From Triticum aestivum (Eukaryota; Streptophyta; Magnoliopsida; Poales; Poaceae), in the NCBI RefSeq assembly GCF_018294505.1, contig NC_057795.1:524277184-524341183 (forward strand): a DNA stretch of 64,000 nt, read 5' to 3'. This document shows, in pieces, positions 10,088-21,015 of the stretch (position 1 is its first letter; each line of letters starts with the position of its first letter). Below the pieces are notes generated by a model. That model saw only the letters and a program-made list of their open reading frames with translations, was not told the origin of the DNA and ran no database searches. The position numbers were made by a program, and so were the translations under genes.

Positions 10088-10864
10088 TTTCTGAAAATTT
10101 CTGAAATTTTAGTAACTTCAAAATAAAAGTGAATAAAACTAAACAAGATTGGTAGCAAATACTCCTACAAGTGCCTAGAGCCTATATCATCCATTAGAAT
10201 TGCTTGGGACCTCATAAATTTAACATGTAAGCTTAAGAACATGGTCACCTATGCAGCAAAAATTTGCAATGAATAAAGCACTAGAACAAAAACCAATTGG
10301 ACCAATGGAGGAGTCACATACCAAGCAACAATCTCCCGAAGTAGTTTTGTGAATGGAGCTTTGAGCAAGGAGATCGAAAATCGCAGCAAAACGAGCTAGA
10401 ACTCGTGCTTGAGCTGGATGGGGATTTTTTGGGTAGAAGATGAAGTGTGTGGGTGCTAGCATAAGTGGAGGGGGGCCACCAGGGGCCCACGAGATAGGGG
10501 GGCGCGCCCTATAGGGGGGCGCGCCCTCCACTCTCGTGGCCTGGTGCTTGCCCCTCCTGCAGTGATTTCAGTGCCTAAAATCCTCAAATATTCCAGAAAA
10601 AATCATACTAAATTTGCAGGGCATTTGGAGCACTTTTATTTTCGGGATATTTTTTAATGCATGGATAATTCAGAAAACAGACAGATAATACTTTTCTGCT
10701 TTATTTATTCTAAATAACAGAAAGTAAAAAGAGAGTACAGAAGGTTGTGCCTTCTAGTTTCATCCATCTCGTGATCACCAAAATGAATCCACTAACAAGG
10801 TTGATCAAGTCTTATTAACAAACTCATTCCGAATAACATGGAACCGGAGAAATTTCGAATAACA
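10088..10864 (-). other. E2 spacer with GC palindrome where pol is missing
   Basis: No coding capacity. In complete relatives RT, RNase H and integrase lie between protease and this point. It includes the palindrome at 10477-10548. The minus-strand ORF at 10220-10531 is a translation through the palindrome and is not a gene. Confidence 0.7.
10477..10548. repeat. Internal GC-rich palindrome in E2
   Basis: CCACCAGGGGCCCACGAGA pairs with TCTCGTGGCCTGGTG; the core repeats GGGGGGCGCGCCCT twice around CTATA. Same design as the LTR palindromes but in the internal domain, after the protease. Confidence 0.85.
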
Positions 10865-11380
10865 CTAAGTTACCTCAACGGGGATATGAAAATCCCCAAC
10901 AATAATAATATCATACTTTTTCTTGACAGTAGGGAGAGGAAATTTAAAACCTCCAATAATGATAGTTGGAACTTTTCCAATAGAATTGATGCTATGAACT
11001 TGAGATTGTTTCCTCGGAAAGTGTACCGTATGCTCATTACCATTAACATGAAAAGTGACATTGCCTTTGTTGCAATCAATAACAGCCCCTGCAGTATTAA
11101 GAAAAGGTCTACCAAGGATAATAGACATACTATCGTCCTCGGGAATATCAAGAATAACAAAGTCCGTTAGGATAGTGACATTTGCAACCACAACAGGCAC
11201 ATCCTCACAAATACCGACATGTATAGTAGTTGATTTATCAGCCATTTGCAAAGATATTTCAGTAGGTGTCAACTTATTCAATTCAAGTCTACGATATAAA
11301 GAGAGAGGCATAACACTAACACCGGCCCCGCTCCAAGATCACATAAAGCAGTTCTAACATAATTTCTTTTAATGGAGCAT
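10865..11380 (-). pseudogene. E2 aspartic protease remnant
   Basis: Reading leftward from about 11380, the frame gives a CDLGAGVS active-site block, then SLYRRLELNKLTPTEISLQM, FVILDIPEDD and IILGRPFLNTAGAVID, the conserved flap and C-terminal blocks of Gypsy pepsin-like proteases (DLGA replaces the common DTGA). The continuous open part is 11311-10865. Stops and frameshifts separate it from gag at 11644. It would mature the Gag polyprotein inside the virus-like particle. The frame ends where the pol deletion begins. Confidence 0.8.
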
Positions 11381-11643
11381 GGTATAGTTGGTACCCCGGA
11401 TCTCCAAGTTTCTTTGGTATTCCACCCTTAAAAGTGTAATTAGCAAGCATGGTGGAAATTTTAGCTTCCGGTATCTTTCTTTTATTTGTGATGATATCCT
11501 TCATATACTTAGCATAAGGATTTACTTTGAGCATATCAGTTAAGCGCATACATAAGAAAATAGGTCTAAATCATTTCAGCAAAGTGCTCAAAATCCTCAT
11601 CATCCTTTGACTTGGATGGTTTAGGAGGAAAGGGCATGGGTTT
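11316..11643 (-). pseudogene. E2 gag-protease linker, decayed
   Basis: Contains MRLTDMLKVNPYAKYMKDI and NKRKIPEAKISTMLANYTFK blocks, known to me from the segment joining gag to protease in cereal Athila-like elements, but split by several stops and frame changes. Confidence 0.6.
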
Positions 11644-12600
11644 CTAAACCCATGGTTCTCTTTCTTTACCGTGCTTCCTAGCAACAAAATCTCTCTTATC
11701 ATAACATTGATTCTTTGATTGTGGGTTATCAAGATCAACAATAGGTTTAGTCTCTACATCATTGTTTTTGCTAGGTTGAGACTCAACATGAACATTATCA
11801 TTAACATTATCAATAGGTTCATGTTCATCACCTGATTGTGTTTTAGCATTAGAGATAGAAATATCATTAGGATTCTCAGGTGTGTCTACAGTAGGTTCAC
11901 TAGAAGCATGCAAAGTTCTATCGTTTTTCTTTTTCTTCTTTTTAGAAGAACTAGGTGCCTCTAAATTGTTTCTCTGAGAATCTTGTTTGATTCTCTTAGG
12001 GTGGCCTTCAGGATACAAAGGTTCCCGAGTCATTCTACCAGTTCTAGTAGCCACTCTAACAGCAAAGTCATTTTTATTATTTAATTCATCAAGCAAATCA
12101 TTCTGAGCTTTAAGTACTTGCTCAGCTTGAGTAGCAACCATAGAAGCATATTTGCTAATGAGTTGGAGTTCACCTTTAACTCTAGCCATATTATCGCTCA
12201 CACGTCCTATCTCGAAAGCATTATTCTTTAACTCTCTACCAACATAAGCATTAAAACTTTCTTGTCTAGCCATAAAGTCATCAAATTCATTTAAGCATGG
12301 GCTACGAAATTTAGTAGAGGGGGTTTCAACTTTATCATATCTATAGAGAGAATTTACCTTTGCTACCTGTGTCGGGTTATCAAGACAATGTGGTTCTTCA
12401 ACGGGCGGTATATTAAGACCATGTATTTCTTCAATAGGAGGTAAATTCTTAACATCTTTAGCTTTAATACATTTTTCTTTCATTGATTTGTTTGCCTCTT
12501 GCATATCTTCAGGACTGAGAAATAAAACACCTCTCTTCTTCGGAGTGGGTTTAGGAATAGGCTCAGGAGTTGGCTCAATTGGTTCAGGAATTCCTCAGGA
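11644..12600 (-). pseudogene. E2 gag C-terminal half
   Basis: The open stretch 12504-11644 (286 codons) plus about 30 upstream codons in the same frame, starting in a Pro-rich PEPTPKPTPKKRGVLF-like segment. It continues with a helical, Gln/Asn-rich region (ATQAEQVLKAQNDLLDELNN), a Lys-rich patch (SSSKKKKKKNDRT) and an Asp/Asn-rich tail, ending REPWV-stop at 11644. It forms the C-terminal, nucleic-acid-binding part of Gag; no CCHC zinc knuckle is seen, which is common in this group. A frameshift near 12590 separates it from the N-terminal half. Confidence 0.75.
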
Positions 12601-13695
12601 ATTGGCTCAGGGAGAGTCCAATTATTTTCATTAGTCAACATATTATTCAATAGTAATTCAGCTTCGTCGACTGTTCTTTCCCTGAAAACACAACCAGCAT
12701 AACTATCCAAGTAGTCCTTGGAAGCATCGCTTAGTCCATTATAAAAGATATCAAGTATTTCATTTTTCTTAAGAGGATGATCAGGCAAAGCATTAAGTAA
12801 CCGGAGAAGCCTCCCCCAAGCTTGTGGGAGACTCTCTTCTTTGATTTGCACAAAATTATATATTTACCGCAAGGCAGCTTGTTTCTTATGAGCAGGGAAA
12901 TATTTAGCAGAGAAGTAATAAATCATATCCTGGGGACTACGCACACAACCAGGAGCAAGAGAATTATACCAAGTCTTAGCATCACCCTTTAATGAGAACG
13001 GAAATATCTTAAGGATATAATAATAGCAAGACTTCTCATCATTAGTTAATAGGGTGGCTATATCATTCAACTTGGTAAGATGTGCCACAACAGTTTCAGA
13101 TTCAAGGCCATAAAAAGGATCAGATTCAACTAAAGTAATAATTTCAGGATCAACAGAGAATTCATAATCCTTATCAGTAACACAGATAGGTGAAGTAGCA
13201 AAAGCAGGGTCGGGTTTCATTCTAGCATTAAGAGACTGCTGCTTCCATTTAGCTAATAATTTCTTAAGATCATATCTATCATTGCAAGCAAAGATTTCCC
13301 TAGCAGCTTCTTCATTCATAACATAACCCTTAGGAACAACAGGCAATACATAATCATTGGGAGAACCTTCATCATCACTATCATCAATAATAGCATCTTC
13401 AATAATTTCATTCCCCCTAACTCTAGCAAGTTGTTCATCAAGAAATTCACCTAATGGCAAAGTAGTATCAAGCACATAAGTAGTTTCATCATGCATAGCA
13501 GAAGTGGCATCATCAATAACATGCTACATATCAGAATTCATAGCAGTAGCAGGTTTAGGTGTCGCAAGTTTACTAATAACAGAAGGAGAATCTAGTGCAG
13601 AGCTAGATGGCAGTTCCTTACCTCCCCTCGTAGTTGAGGGCAAAATAGTAGTTCAGTCGTCTTTCAAGTTCTTCATAGTGATCAACAAATATAAA
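12590..13695 (-). pseudogene. E2 gag N-terminal half with stops
   Basis: One frame carries the Gag core: DKDYEFSVDPEIITLVESDP, FPFSLKGDAKTWYNSLAPG (the retrotrans_gag signature), FSAKYFPAHKK, SLPQAWGRLLRLLNALPDHP and EILDIFYNGLSD. It starts about 13690 with MKNLKDD and is interrupted by two stops before the open stretch from 13496, and by a TAA at about 12863-12861. The frame is lost near 12590. Gag would build the cytoplasmic particle. The PQAWGR codons contain a copy of the PPT sequence. Confidence 0.8.
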
Positions 13696-13725
13696 TCCCA
13701 AGTGACTCAGAGAATAGAGCTATGC

Positions 13726-13743
13726 TCCTCGGCAACGGCGCCA
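13726..13743 (-). other. E2 primer-binding site (tRNA-Asp type)
   Basis: In sense, TGGCGCCGTTGCCGAGGA lies 11 nt after the 5' LTR end. It matches the tRNA-Asp 3' end expected for Athila-like elements, with one deviation from the usual CCGGGGA. Confidence 0.8.
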
Positions 13744-13754
13744 GAAATTAGTCT

Positions 13755-14659
13755 TGATAACCCACAAGTGTAGAGGATCGCAACAGCTTTCGAGGGTAAA
13801 GTATTCAACCCAAATTTATTGATTTGACACAAGGGGAGCCAAAGAATATTCTTGAGTATTAGCAGTTGAGTTGTCAATTCAACCACACCTGGATAACTTA
13901 GTATCTGCAGTAAAGTATTTAGTGGCAAAAGTGGTATGATAATAAAGGTAACGGTGGCAAAAGTAAAGATAATAGTTTTTGGGTTTTTGTAGTAGTTGTA
14001 ACGGTAGCAACGGAAAAGTAAATAAGCGAAGAACAATATGTGAAAAGCTTGTAGGCAATGGATCAGTGATGGATAATTATGCCGCATGCGATTCCTCATG
14101 TAATAGTTATAACATAGGGTGACACAGAACTAGCTCCAATTCATCAATGTAATGTAGGCATGTATTCCATAAATAGTCATACGTGCTTATGGAAAAGAAC
14201 TTGCATGACATCTTTTGTCCTACCCTCTCGTGGCAGCGGGGTCCTAGCGGAAACAAAGGGATATTAAGGCCTCCTTTTAATAGAGAACCGGAACAAAGCA
14301 TTAGCCCATAGTGAATACATGAACTCCTCAAACCACGGTCATCACCGAGAAGTATCCCAATTATTGTCACTTCGGGGTTGTCGGATCATAACACATAATA
14401 GGTGACTATAGACTTGCAAGATAGGATCAAGAACACACATATATTCATGAAAACGTAATAGGTTCAGATCTGAAATCATGGCACTCGGGCCCTCCTGATC
14501 TGAAATCACGACATAGGGGGCCACTACACATAAAACAACATCATGGCAGTTTTGCTGAAAACAGCATCAGTCCGGGTTAGTTTCATTCAAATCATGCAAG
14601 TTAGAGTCCAAAACAAGGGTAAAAGTGTTTGGAAAAGTAGATACGTTGGAGACGTATCA
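13755..14659 (-). repeat. E2 5' LTR (905 bp, internally deleted)
   Basis: Same ends as the 3' LTR, but 546 bp (6297-6842 there) are replaced by 35 bp (14488-14522) made of local repeats. The lost part includes the GC palindrome. Confidence 0.92.
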
Positions 14660-14664
14660 CGCGC
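14660..14664. repeat. E2 target-site duplication, right (CGCGC)
   Basis: Partner of 5558-5562. Confidence 0.95.
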
Positions 14665-16923
14665 CGCCGCCACCGACATCGCTGGAGCTCGGAGAGTCCG
14701 AGCCGGACTCCCCTCGCCCCGACCCCTCCTGCAAGCCGCCGTCGCCCCCTCCTTAAATAGTGCGTCACCTCGCCGCCTCCTCCCAACCCCGTCGTCACCT
14801 CCTCTCGCCGTAGCAGCAGCAGCGCCGCCGCTCGCCGCAGCCGTCGCCGCCTGCGCACGCTGCCGTCCTGGCTCGTCGTCGCCCCGCCGCCCCGCAGCCA
14901 CCCGTCGTCGCCCACAGCCGCCGGAGCCACCGCCGTCTGTCGGCGATCCGCCGCCGAGTCGCCGTCGTTTGACCGGTCAGTTTTCTTCATTTATCGCTTG
15001 GTTTTTTTAAGTTAGCCGGTTTGTTTATTTATTTAGATCAGTTTCGTTCGGTTTATTTATTTAGCGGACGTTTGTTCGTTTTAATAAACGTTATTCGTCA
15101 GATTAGTTCAGACAACGAAGGTTTGTTCGTTAGCCTTTTCCTTTTTAGTTTATTTTCGGCCAGGGACTTATCCGCGATTATTTTTATTGTGATTTAGCCC
15201 CTGATCTTTAAACTAGTATAACTTTTTACTCGTTTATCCAAATTAGATGAGACCAGTGCCTAAATCTTTGTCTCGAACCCCTCTTTCCAGTTAACCAACT
15301 TGGACATGGTTTTGGTACAGTAAAATTTCACTTTAGTCCAGATTAGTAAATGATCTTGTTTCGTTCATATTTTGAGCTTCGTTGCTCCGTTTGAGTTGAA
15401 TCTTTTTGCGAATCGTAGCTAATCACATGTACCTACTGTTAAGATCTAATTCACATGTTAATATTTCTGTTAGGTTTTGACTCTTGTTAGTTTAAGCCGT
15501 TTGCTTGTTTCATGTTCGATTTGGATCTTTTCTCGGGTTTCTCGTGTTTCGTTTGAGTGATTGCTTATGTATGCTATTGCTTGTTTACGGTAGATTACTC
15601 GGAGTGCGAAGCTTGTTACTATGAATCTCTAGAGTTTGCAGATCGTCAGCAAGGCAAGTTACACTTTGATCATACTCTTTCATACCTAGTTTTTACTATG
15701 CATTAGTATTGCCCCTCAAATATTTGCATAGTAGGATTGGGAACTTGTGGTTTTGGTTGTAGTGCTTGAGGTAGGAACCTAATATCCTTTGATCACCCCG
15801 GGAATATACGTTATGCTTATCATTGCTTAGCCATGCTCGTATATGGGGTTTGGATCGTGATTCACACATGGAAGTTTGAGAGTTATTTTAATCATGGATA
15901 ACATTAAGGTGGCAACTTTAATATACATCTGGGTGGATTGGTTGAGGCACCTGGGGAATCCAGTGTTGTCTATTTTTGGAAATCCCGGGGTACCCGTGTG
16001 ATTATCCTATGGAATGCCACCCAGGCTCAAAGGGATCATAAGATTATTCATGCTAGAAACTTCCGTGTGCAGCCACAAGCCATTATGGGCTCTGACATAG
16101 TTGAGTAAGTTGCATGAGCTCTTGAAGAGGTAGACTAGCAGATGTAGAGGGTTGTAGGTGGTACTGTCTACCCGGAGTAGAGAGTTAATGCTTCAGAAAG
16201 GCTATGTCTCGATCATCCGATCATGGATGCGGTTGAGTCTTGTGGGGAAAAGTGTGCAAACCTCTACAGAGTGTATAAACTAATAATGGTTAGCCGTGTC
16301 CCCGGTTATGGACGTCTTGAGTATCTAGTACTTGAATCTATTGATGTGATCTCATCATGTTACTCTAATTAATAATGATATTGGGTTAATGATGACAATT
16401 TTAATTGGGATTTGAGTTGGGGTTACCTTCTCAAATAATGGACAACATGGGAGTAGTTAAATAAATTTATTCCTTTGTTGTAGGGAAAACTAGCTTTATG
16501 CAAAACTATGAAACTTATAGCCTCCACCAACCAAATATTACATGTAGATATAGTTCTTGCATTATCATTGCTTTAAAGTGTAACTATGCCAGCATATTCC
16601 ATGTGCTGACCCATTTCGGGCTGCAACGTCTTATGTTACAGACCACTCAGACGACGAATAAGGTGTGACATGTCGTTGTTTTGCACTCACCTATGTCGTT
16701 GGAGTTGATGGACTCATTTACTTTCGAAGCTTCTGCAGTTATCTAGTTTAGATGGCCTTTAGCCATTATATTTTTGTAATCGTACTCTTTATGAGGACTT
16801 GATGTAACAAGTGTGTGATTGAAACTCTGTTATAATTCCTCGAGTATTGTGCGTGTCAGCATTACCGATCAAGGGATGACACTGATGCACAGAGACTTGA
16901 CCGTTTGAGGTCTGGTAGCTACA
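14665..16923 (+). repeat. E1 5' LTR, second part
   Basis: Continues the LTR after E2, aligning to 31649-33824 of the 3' LTR plus ~64 bp lost there. It begins with a GC-rich block (to about 14960), contains TTAAATAG (14753-14760) as a possible TATA box, then a T-rich leader-like stretch, and ends TACA at 16923. The proline/alanine-rich ORF at 14543-15010 is a GC artefact also present in the other LTR. Confidence 0.9.
14753..14760 (+). promoter_or_regulatory. Possible E1 LTR TATA box
   Basis: TTAAATAG follows a C-rich tract and is conserved in the other LTR at 31733-31740. Confidence 0.35.
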
Positions 16924-16926
16924 AGA

Positions 16927-16938
16927 TGGTATCAGAGC
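16927..16938 (+). other. E1 primer-binding site (tRNA-Met type)
   Basis: TGGTATCAGAGC, the standard plant initiator tRNA-Met PBS, 3 nt after the LTR end. Confidence 0.92.
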
Positions 16939-17029
16939 ACACGCTGACTGTAGGATGCGACCACTAGAATGAGCCATAGGATTTCTCTTCTCTACTCATT
17001 TCTAATTCTCCTCTCTTTCTACTCTATAG

Positions 17030-17754
17030 ATGGCGGATCCCAGGAACAAGTTCACTCAGCCGGATGACGACACCCCTTTCGGACGCTACTTGAAGGAAGT
17101 CACTAAGTATTTGAACATCGGATTACCAAGCTTCACAGGGACTTTCTCTACATCTGTACAGGAGGAGGAGCGCTGGAAGATCAAAGTCTGGATACCTGGG
17201 AGGACCTTTGCGCCAACAATGGAGCCTATTGATTTCTATCTGGATGCACCAAGCTGGAGTATTGGAAAGAGCATGGCCGCACATATCACCTTTGGACGCA
17301 TATGTGAGGTGTATCACAAGGAGCTGGAGAATATCATTTACCAAATATGTGGCGCCGAGATGACAAATGGGAGATGATTTGCACCAGGAGGGATGGATCA
17401 ATTGCAGCTTACATTCAAGAGATGGGAGATCATATTCGTCGCCAGGAGAATCAACAAATTATCCACATGAAAAAGATCAAGAAACTGGTGAGGAGAAACA
17501 ACGAGCTGGAGGAGGAGATCAAGTCTACACATGATGGATACGAGGAAGAGATTGTTGTACTACTGGAGAAGAGGGAAGACCTGAAGAAGAAGCTAGGAGT
17601 ATCCATGGGAGACCCTGCGCCAAAGAAGGAGAACAACCACCCAGGAGACTACATCATCATCGACGACACCGACTCCGACCTTGATAGTGATGATGACTAT
17701 GTTGATGAAGCTAGAGCAGATATCATGGAGTCTTCCTCTGATGAAAATTTCTAG
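17030..17754 (+). pseudogene. E1 extra ORF upstream of gag (ORF0-like), frameshifted
   Basis: ATG at 17030 opens MADPRNKFTQPDDDTPFGRY and runs to 17377. A frameshift near 17350 moves the reading to the frame ending at 17754. The second half is a coiled coil (HMKKIKKLVRRNNELEEEIK and EEEIVVLLEKREDLKKKL) followed by an acidic tail rich in Asp and Ser ending at a TAG. Tekay-lineage elements such as RIRE3 and RIRE8 carry an unexplained ORF at this place. No enzymatic motif is visible. Its position between PBS and gag and the preserved length suggest it was once translated. Confidence 0.7.
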
Positions 17755-17959
17755 ACGACCACCATTGTAATTAGTAGTATTTCCCTCCAAGTAGTTGCAA
17801 CGATCGAGTTTGTAATCACAGGTTAGACCGCTTTGTGTGATCTTGTGTGCTATTGATTGGAGTGAAATTGATTATGTTTGTCTCATGAGCATTATGGGTA
17901 GTGAATTTCTCTTAGACCCCAATTCTATTCTGTTTTCTCACCCCGTCTAAACCCATCAG

Positions 17960-18044
17960 ATGCCTCCGAGACGTGAAAATGGATTTGCCTTCCCACCGGA
18001 GCTCACTCAGGTTATCCAGCAGCAGAATACCTTGATGCAGTTAC
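17960..18044 (+). pseudogene. E1 gag, 5' fragment before E3
   Basis: ATG at 17960 starts MPPRRENGFAFPPELTQVIQ. The frame is broken after codon TTA plus C (18044) by E3 and resumes exactly at 26785 when one TSD copy is removed. Confidence 0.85.
18040..18044. repeat. E3 target-site duplication, left (GTTAC)
   Basis: GTTAC before TGAAGG; partner 26780-26784. Confidence 0.95.
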
Positions 18045-19785
18045 TGAAGGAAATATGCCCTAGAGGCAATAATAAAGTTATTATTTATTTCCTTATAATC
18101 ATGATAAATGTTTATTATTTATGCTAGAATTGTATTTACCGGAAACATAATACATGTGTGAATACATAGACAAACAGAGTGTCACTAGTATGCCTCTACT
18201 TGACTAGCTCGTTAATCAAAGATGGTTATGTTTCCTAACCATGAACAATGAGTTGTTATTTGATTAACGAGGTCACATCATTAGTAGAATGATCTGATTG
18301 ACATGACCCATTCCATTAGCTTAGCACCCGATCGTTTAGTATGTTGCTATTGCTTTCTTCATGACTTATACATGTTCCTATGACTATGAGATTATGCAAC
18401 TCCCGTTTACCGGAGGAACACTTTGGGTACTACCAAACGTCACAACGTAACTGGGTGATTATAAAGGAGTACTACAGGTGTCTCCAATGGTCGATGTTGG
18501 GTTGGCGTATTTCGAGATTAGGATTTGTCACTCCGATTGTCGGAGAGGTATCTCTGGGCCCTCTCGGTAATACACATCACATAAGCCTTGCAAGCATTAC
18601 AACTAATATGTTAGTTGTGAGATGATGTATTACGGAACGAGTAAAGAGACTTGCCGGTAACGAGATTGAACTAGGTATTGGATACCGACGATCGAATCTC
18701 GGGCAAGTAACATACCGATGACAAAGGGAACAACGTATGTTGTTATGCGGTCTGACCGATAAAGATCTTCGTAGAATATGTAGGAGCCAATATGGGCATC
18801 CAGGTCCCGCTATTGGTTATTCACCAGAGACGTGTCTCGGTCATGTCTACATTGTTCTCGAACCCGTAGGGTCCGCACGCTTAAGGTTACGATGATAGTT
18901 ATATTATGAGTTTATGCATTTTGATGTACCGAAGGTTGTTCGGAGTCCCGGATGTGATCACGGACATGACGAGGAGTCTCAAAATGGTCGAGACATAAAG
19001 ATTGATATATTGGAAGTCTATGTTTGGACATCGGAAGTGTTCCGGGTGAAATCGGGATTTTACCGGGTTACCGGGAGGTTACCGGAACCCCCCCGGGAGC
19101 CATATGGGCCATCATGGGCCTTAGTGGAAAGGAGAAAGGGGCAGCCCAAGGGGGCTGCGCGCCTCCCCCCTTCCCCTAGTCCTATTAGGACTAGGAGAGG
19201 TGGCCGGCCACCCTTCTCCTCTTTCCCCTTTTGGGGATTCCTAGTTGGAATAGGATTGGAGGGGAGTCCTACTCCCGGTAGGAGTAGGACTCCTCCTGCG
19301 CCACCTCCTCCTGGCCGGCGCCTCCTCCCCCCTTGGCTCCTTTATATACGGAGGCAGGGGCACCTCTAAACACACAAGTTGACACAAGTTGATCCACGTG
19401 ATCGATTCCTTAGCCGTGTGCGGTGCCCCCTGCCACCATATTCCTCGATAATACTGTAGCGGAGTTTAGGCGAAGCCCTGCTGCTGTAGTTCATCAAGAT
19501 CGTCACCACGCCGTCGTGCTGACGAAACTCTTCCCCGACACTTTGCTGGATCGGAGTCCGGGGATCGTCATCGAGCTGAACGTGTGCTCAAACTCGGAGG
19601 TGCCGTAGTTTCGGTGCTTGATCGGTTGGATCGTGAAGACGTACGACTACTTCCTCTACGTCGTGTCATCGCTTCCGCAGTCGGTCTGCGTTGGGTACGT
19701 AGACAACACTCTCCTCTCGTTGCTATGCATCACATGATCCTGTGTGCGTGTAGGAAATTTTTTGAAATTACTACGAAACCCAACA
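18045..19785 (+). repeat. E3 5' LTR (1741 bp)
   Basis: TGAAGG to CCCAACA. A TATA-like TTATATA lies at 19342-19348. The ORFs at 18380-18625, 18914-19369 and 19423-19608 recur in the 3' LTR and are not genes. Confidence 0.95.
19342..19348 (+). promoter_or_regulatory. E3 LTR TATA box
   Basis: TTATATA after a C-rich tract; the same copy occurs in the 3' LTR near 26336-26342. Suitable for starting the genomic RNA. Confidence 0.6.
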
Positions 19786-19786
19786 G

Positions 19787-19798
19787 TGGCATCCGAGC
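19787..19798 (+). other. E3 primer-binding site, degenerate
   Basis: TGGCATCCGAGC differs from TGGTATCAGAGC at two positions. It is placed one base after the LTR. Confidence 0.7.
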
Positions 19799-21015
19799 CT
19801 GGTTATTGATGTTGATGTTATATGCACGAGTAGAACACAAGTGAGTTGTGGACGATACAAGTCATACTGCCTACCAGCATGTCATACTTTGGTTCGGCGG
19901 TATTGTTGGACGAGACGACCCAGACCAACCTTACGCGTACGCTTACGCGAGACCGGTTCCCTCGACGTGCTTTGCACAGAGATGGCTTGCGGGCGACTGC
20001 CTCTCCAACTTTAGTTGAACCAAGTATGGCTACGCCCGGTCCTTGCGAAGGTTAAAACGGAGTCTATTTGACAAACTATCGTTGTGGTTTTGATGCGTAG
20101 GTGAGATTGGTTCTTACTTAAGCCCGTAGCAGCCACGTAAAACATGCAACAACAAAGTAGAAGACGTCTAACTTGTTTTTGCAGGGCATGTTGTGATGTG
20201 ATATGGTCAAGGCATGATGCTGAATTTTATTGTATGAGATGATCATGTTTTGTAACCAAGTTATCGGCAACTGGCAGGAGCCATATGGTTGTCGCTTTAT
20301 TGTATGCAATGCAATCGCGATGTAATGCTTAACTTTATTACTAAACGGTAGTGATAGTCGTGAAAGCATAAGATTGGCGAGACGACAATGATGCTACGAT
20401 GGAGATCAAGGTGTCGCGCCGGTGACGATGGTGATCATGACGGTGCTTCGGAGATGGAGATCACAAGCACGAGATGATGATGGCCATATCATATCACTTA
20501 TATTGATTGCATGTGATGTTTATCTTTTTATGCATCTTATCTTGCTTTGATTGACGGTAGCATTATAAGATGATCTCTCATTAAATTATCAAGAAGTGTT
20601 CTCCCTGAGTATGCACCGTTGCCAAAGTTCGTCGTGCCCAGACACCACGTGATGATCGGGTGTGATAAGCTCTACGTCCATCTACAACGGGTGCAAGCCA
20701 GTTTTGCACACGCAGAATACTCAGGTTAAACTTGACGAGCCTAGCATATGCAGATATGGCCTCGGAACACGGAGACCGAAAGGTCGAGCGTGAATCATAT
20801 AGTAGATATGATCAACATAACGATGTTCACCATTGAAAACTACTCCATCTCACGTGATGATCGGTCATGGTTTAGTTGATTTGGATCACGTGAATCACTT
20901 AGAAGATTAGAGGGATGTCTATCTAAGTGGGAGTTCTTAAGTAATATGATTAATTGAACTTAAATTTATCATGAACTTAGTCCTGATAGTATCTTGCTTT
21001 ATGTTATGTAGATAG
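19799..21015 (+). other. E3 untranslated leader
   Basis: About 1.2 kb without a meaningful ORF between PBS and gag. It would carry packaging and translation signals, none identified. Confidence 0.7.

Larger units (their letters stand above)
5563..14659 (-). mobile_element. E2: Athila-like Gypsy element lacking RT, RNase H and integrase
   Basis: A 9.1-kb element inserted in E1's 5' LTR on the opposite strand. In sense orientation: 5' LTR 14659-13755 (internally deleted), tRNA-Asp-type PBS, gag, aspartic protease, GC palindrome, a post-pol ORF, a long non-coding 3' region, PPT, 3' LTR 6978-5563. The pol core between protease and the post-pol ORF is missing, so it needed enzymes in trans. LTRs start TGATACGTCTCC and end in TTATCA in sense orientation. 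By remembered sequence it is of the Sabrina/WHAM/Fatima type; I do not name the family. Gag and the post-pol ORF carry stops. Confidence 0.93.

Noticed and set aside
10477..10548. Rho-independent terminator
   Set aside because: It is GC-rich hairpin-like but is a plant retroelement palindrome found in five places, with no bacterial context.
14543..15010. Ala/Pro/Arg-rich ORF, recurring at 31520-31972
   Set aside because: It lies in the GC-rich part of the E1 LTR and begins inside E2, so it cannot be one gene.
16927..16938. tRNA-Met gene fragment (also at 47961)
   Set aside because: Only the 12-nt PBS follows each LTR; no tRNA body or promoter boxes are present.
18380..19844. Short ORFs, repeated near 25374-26787
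   Set aside because: They are in both LTRs of E3 and have no domain.
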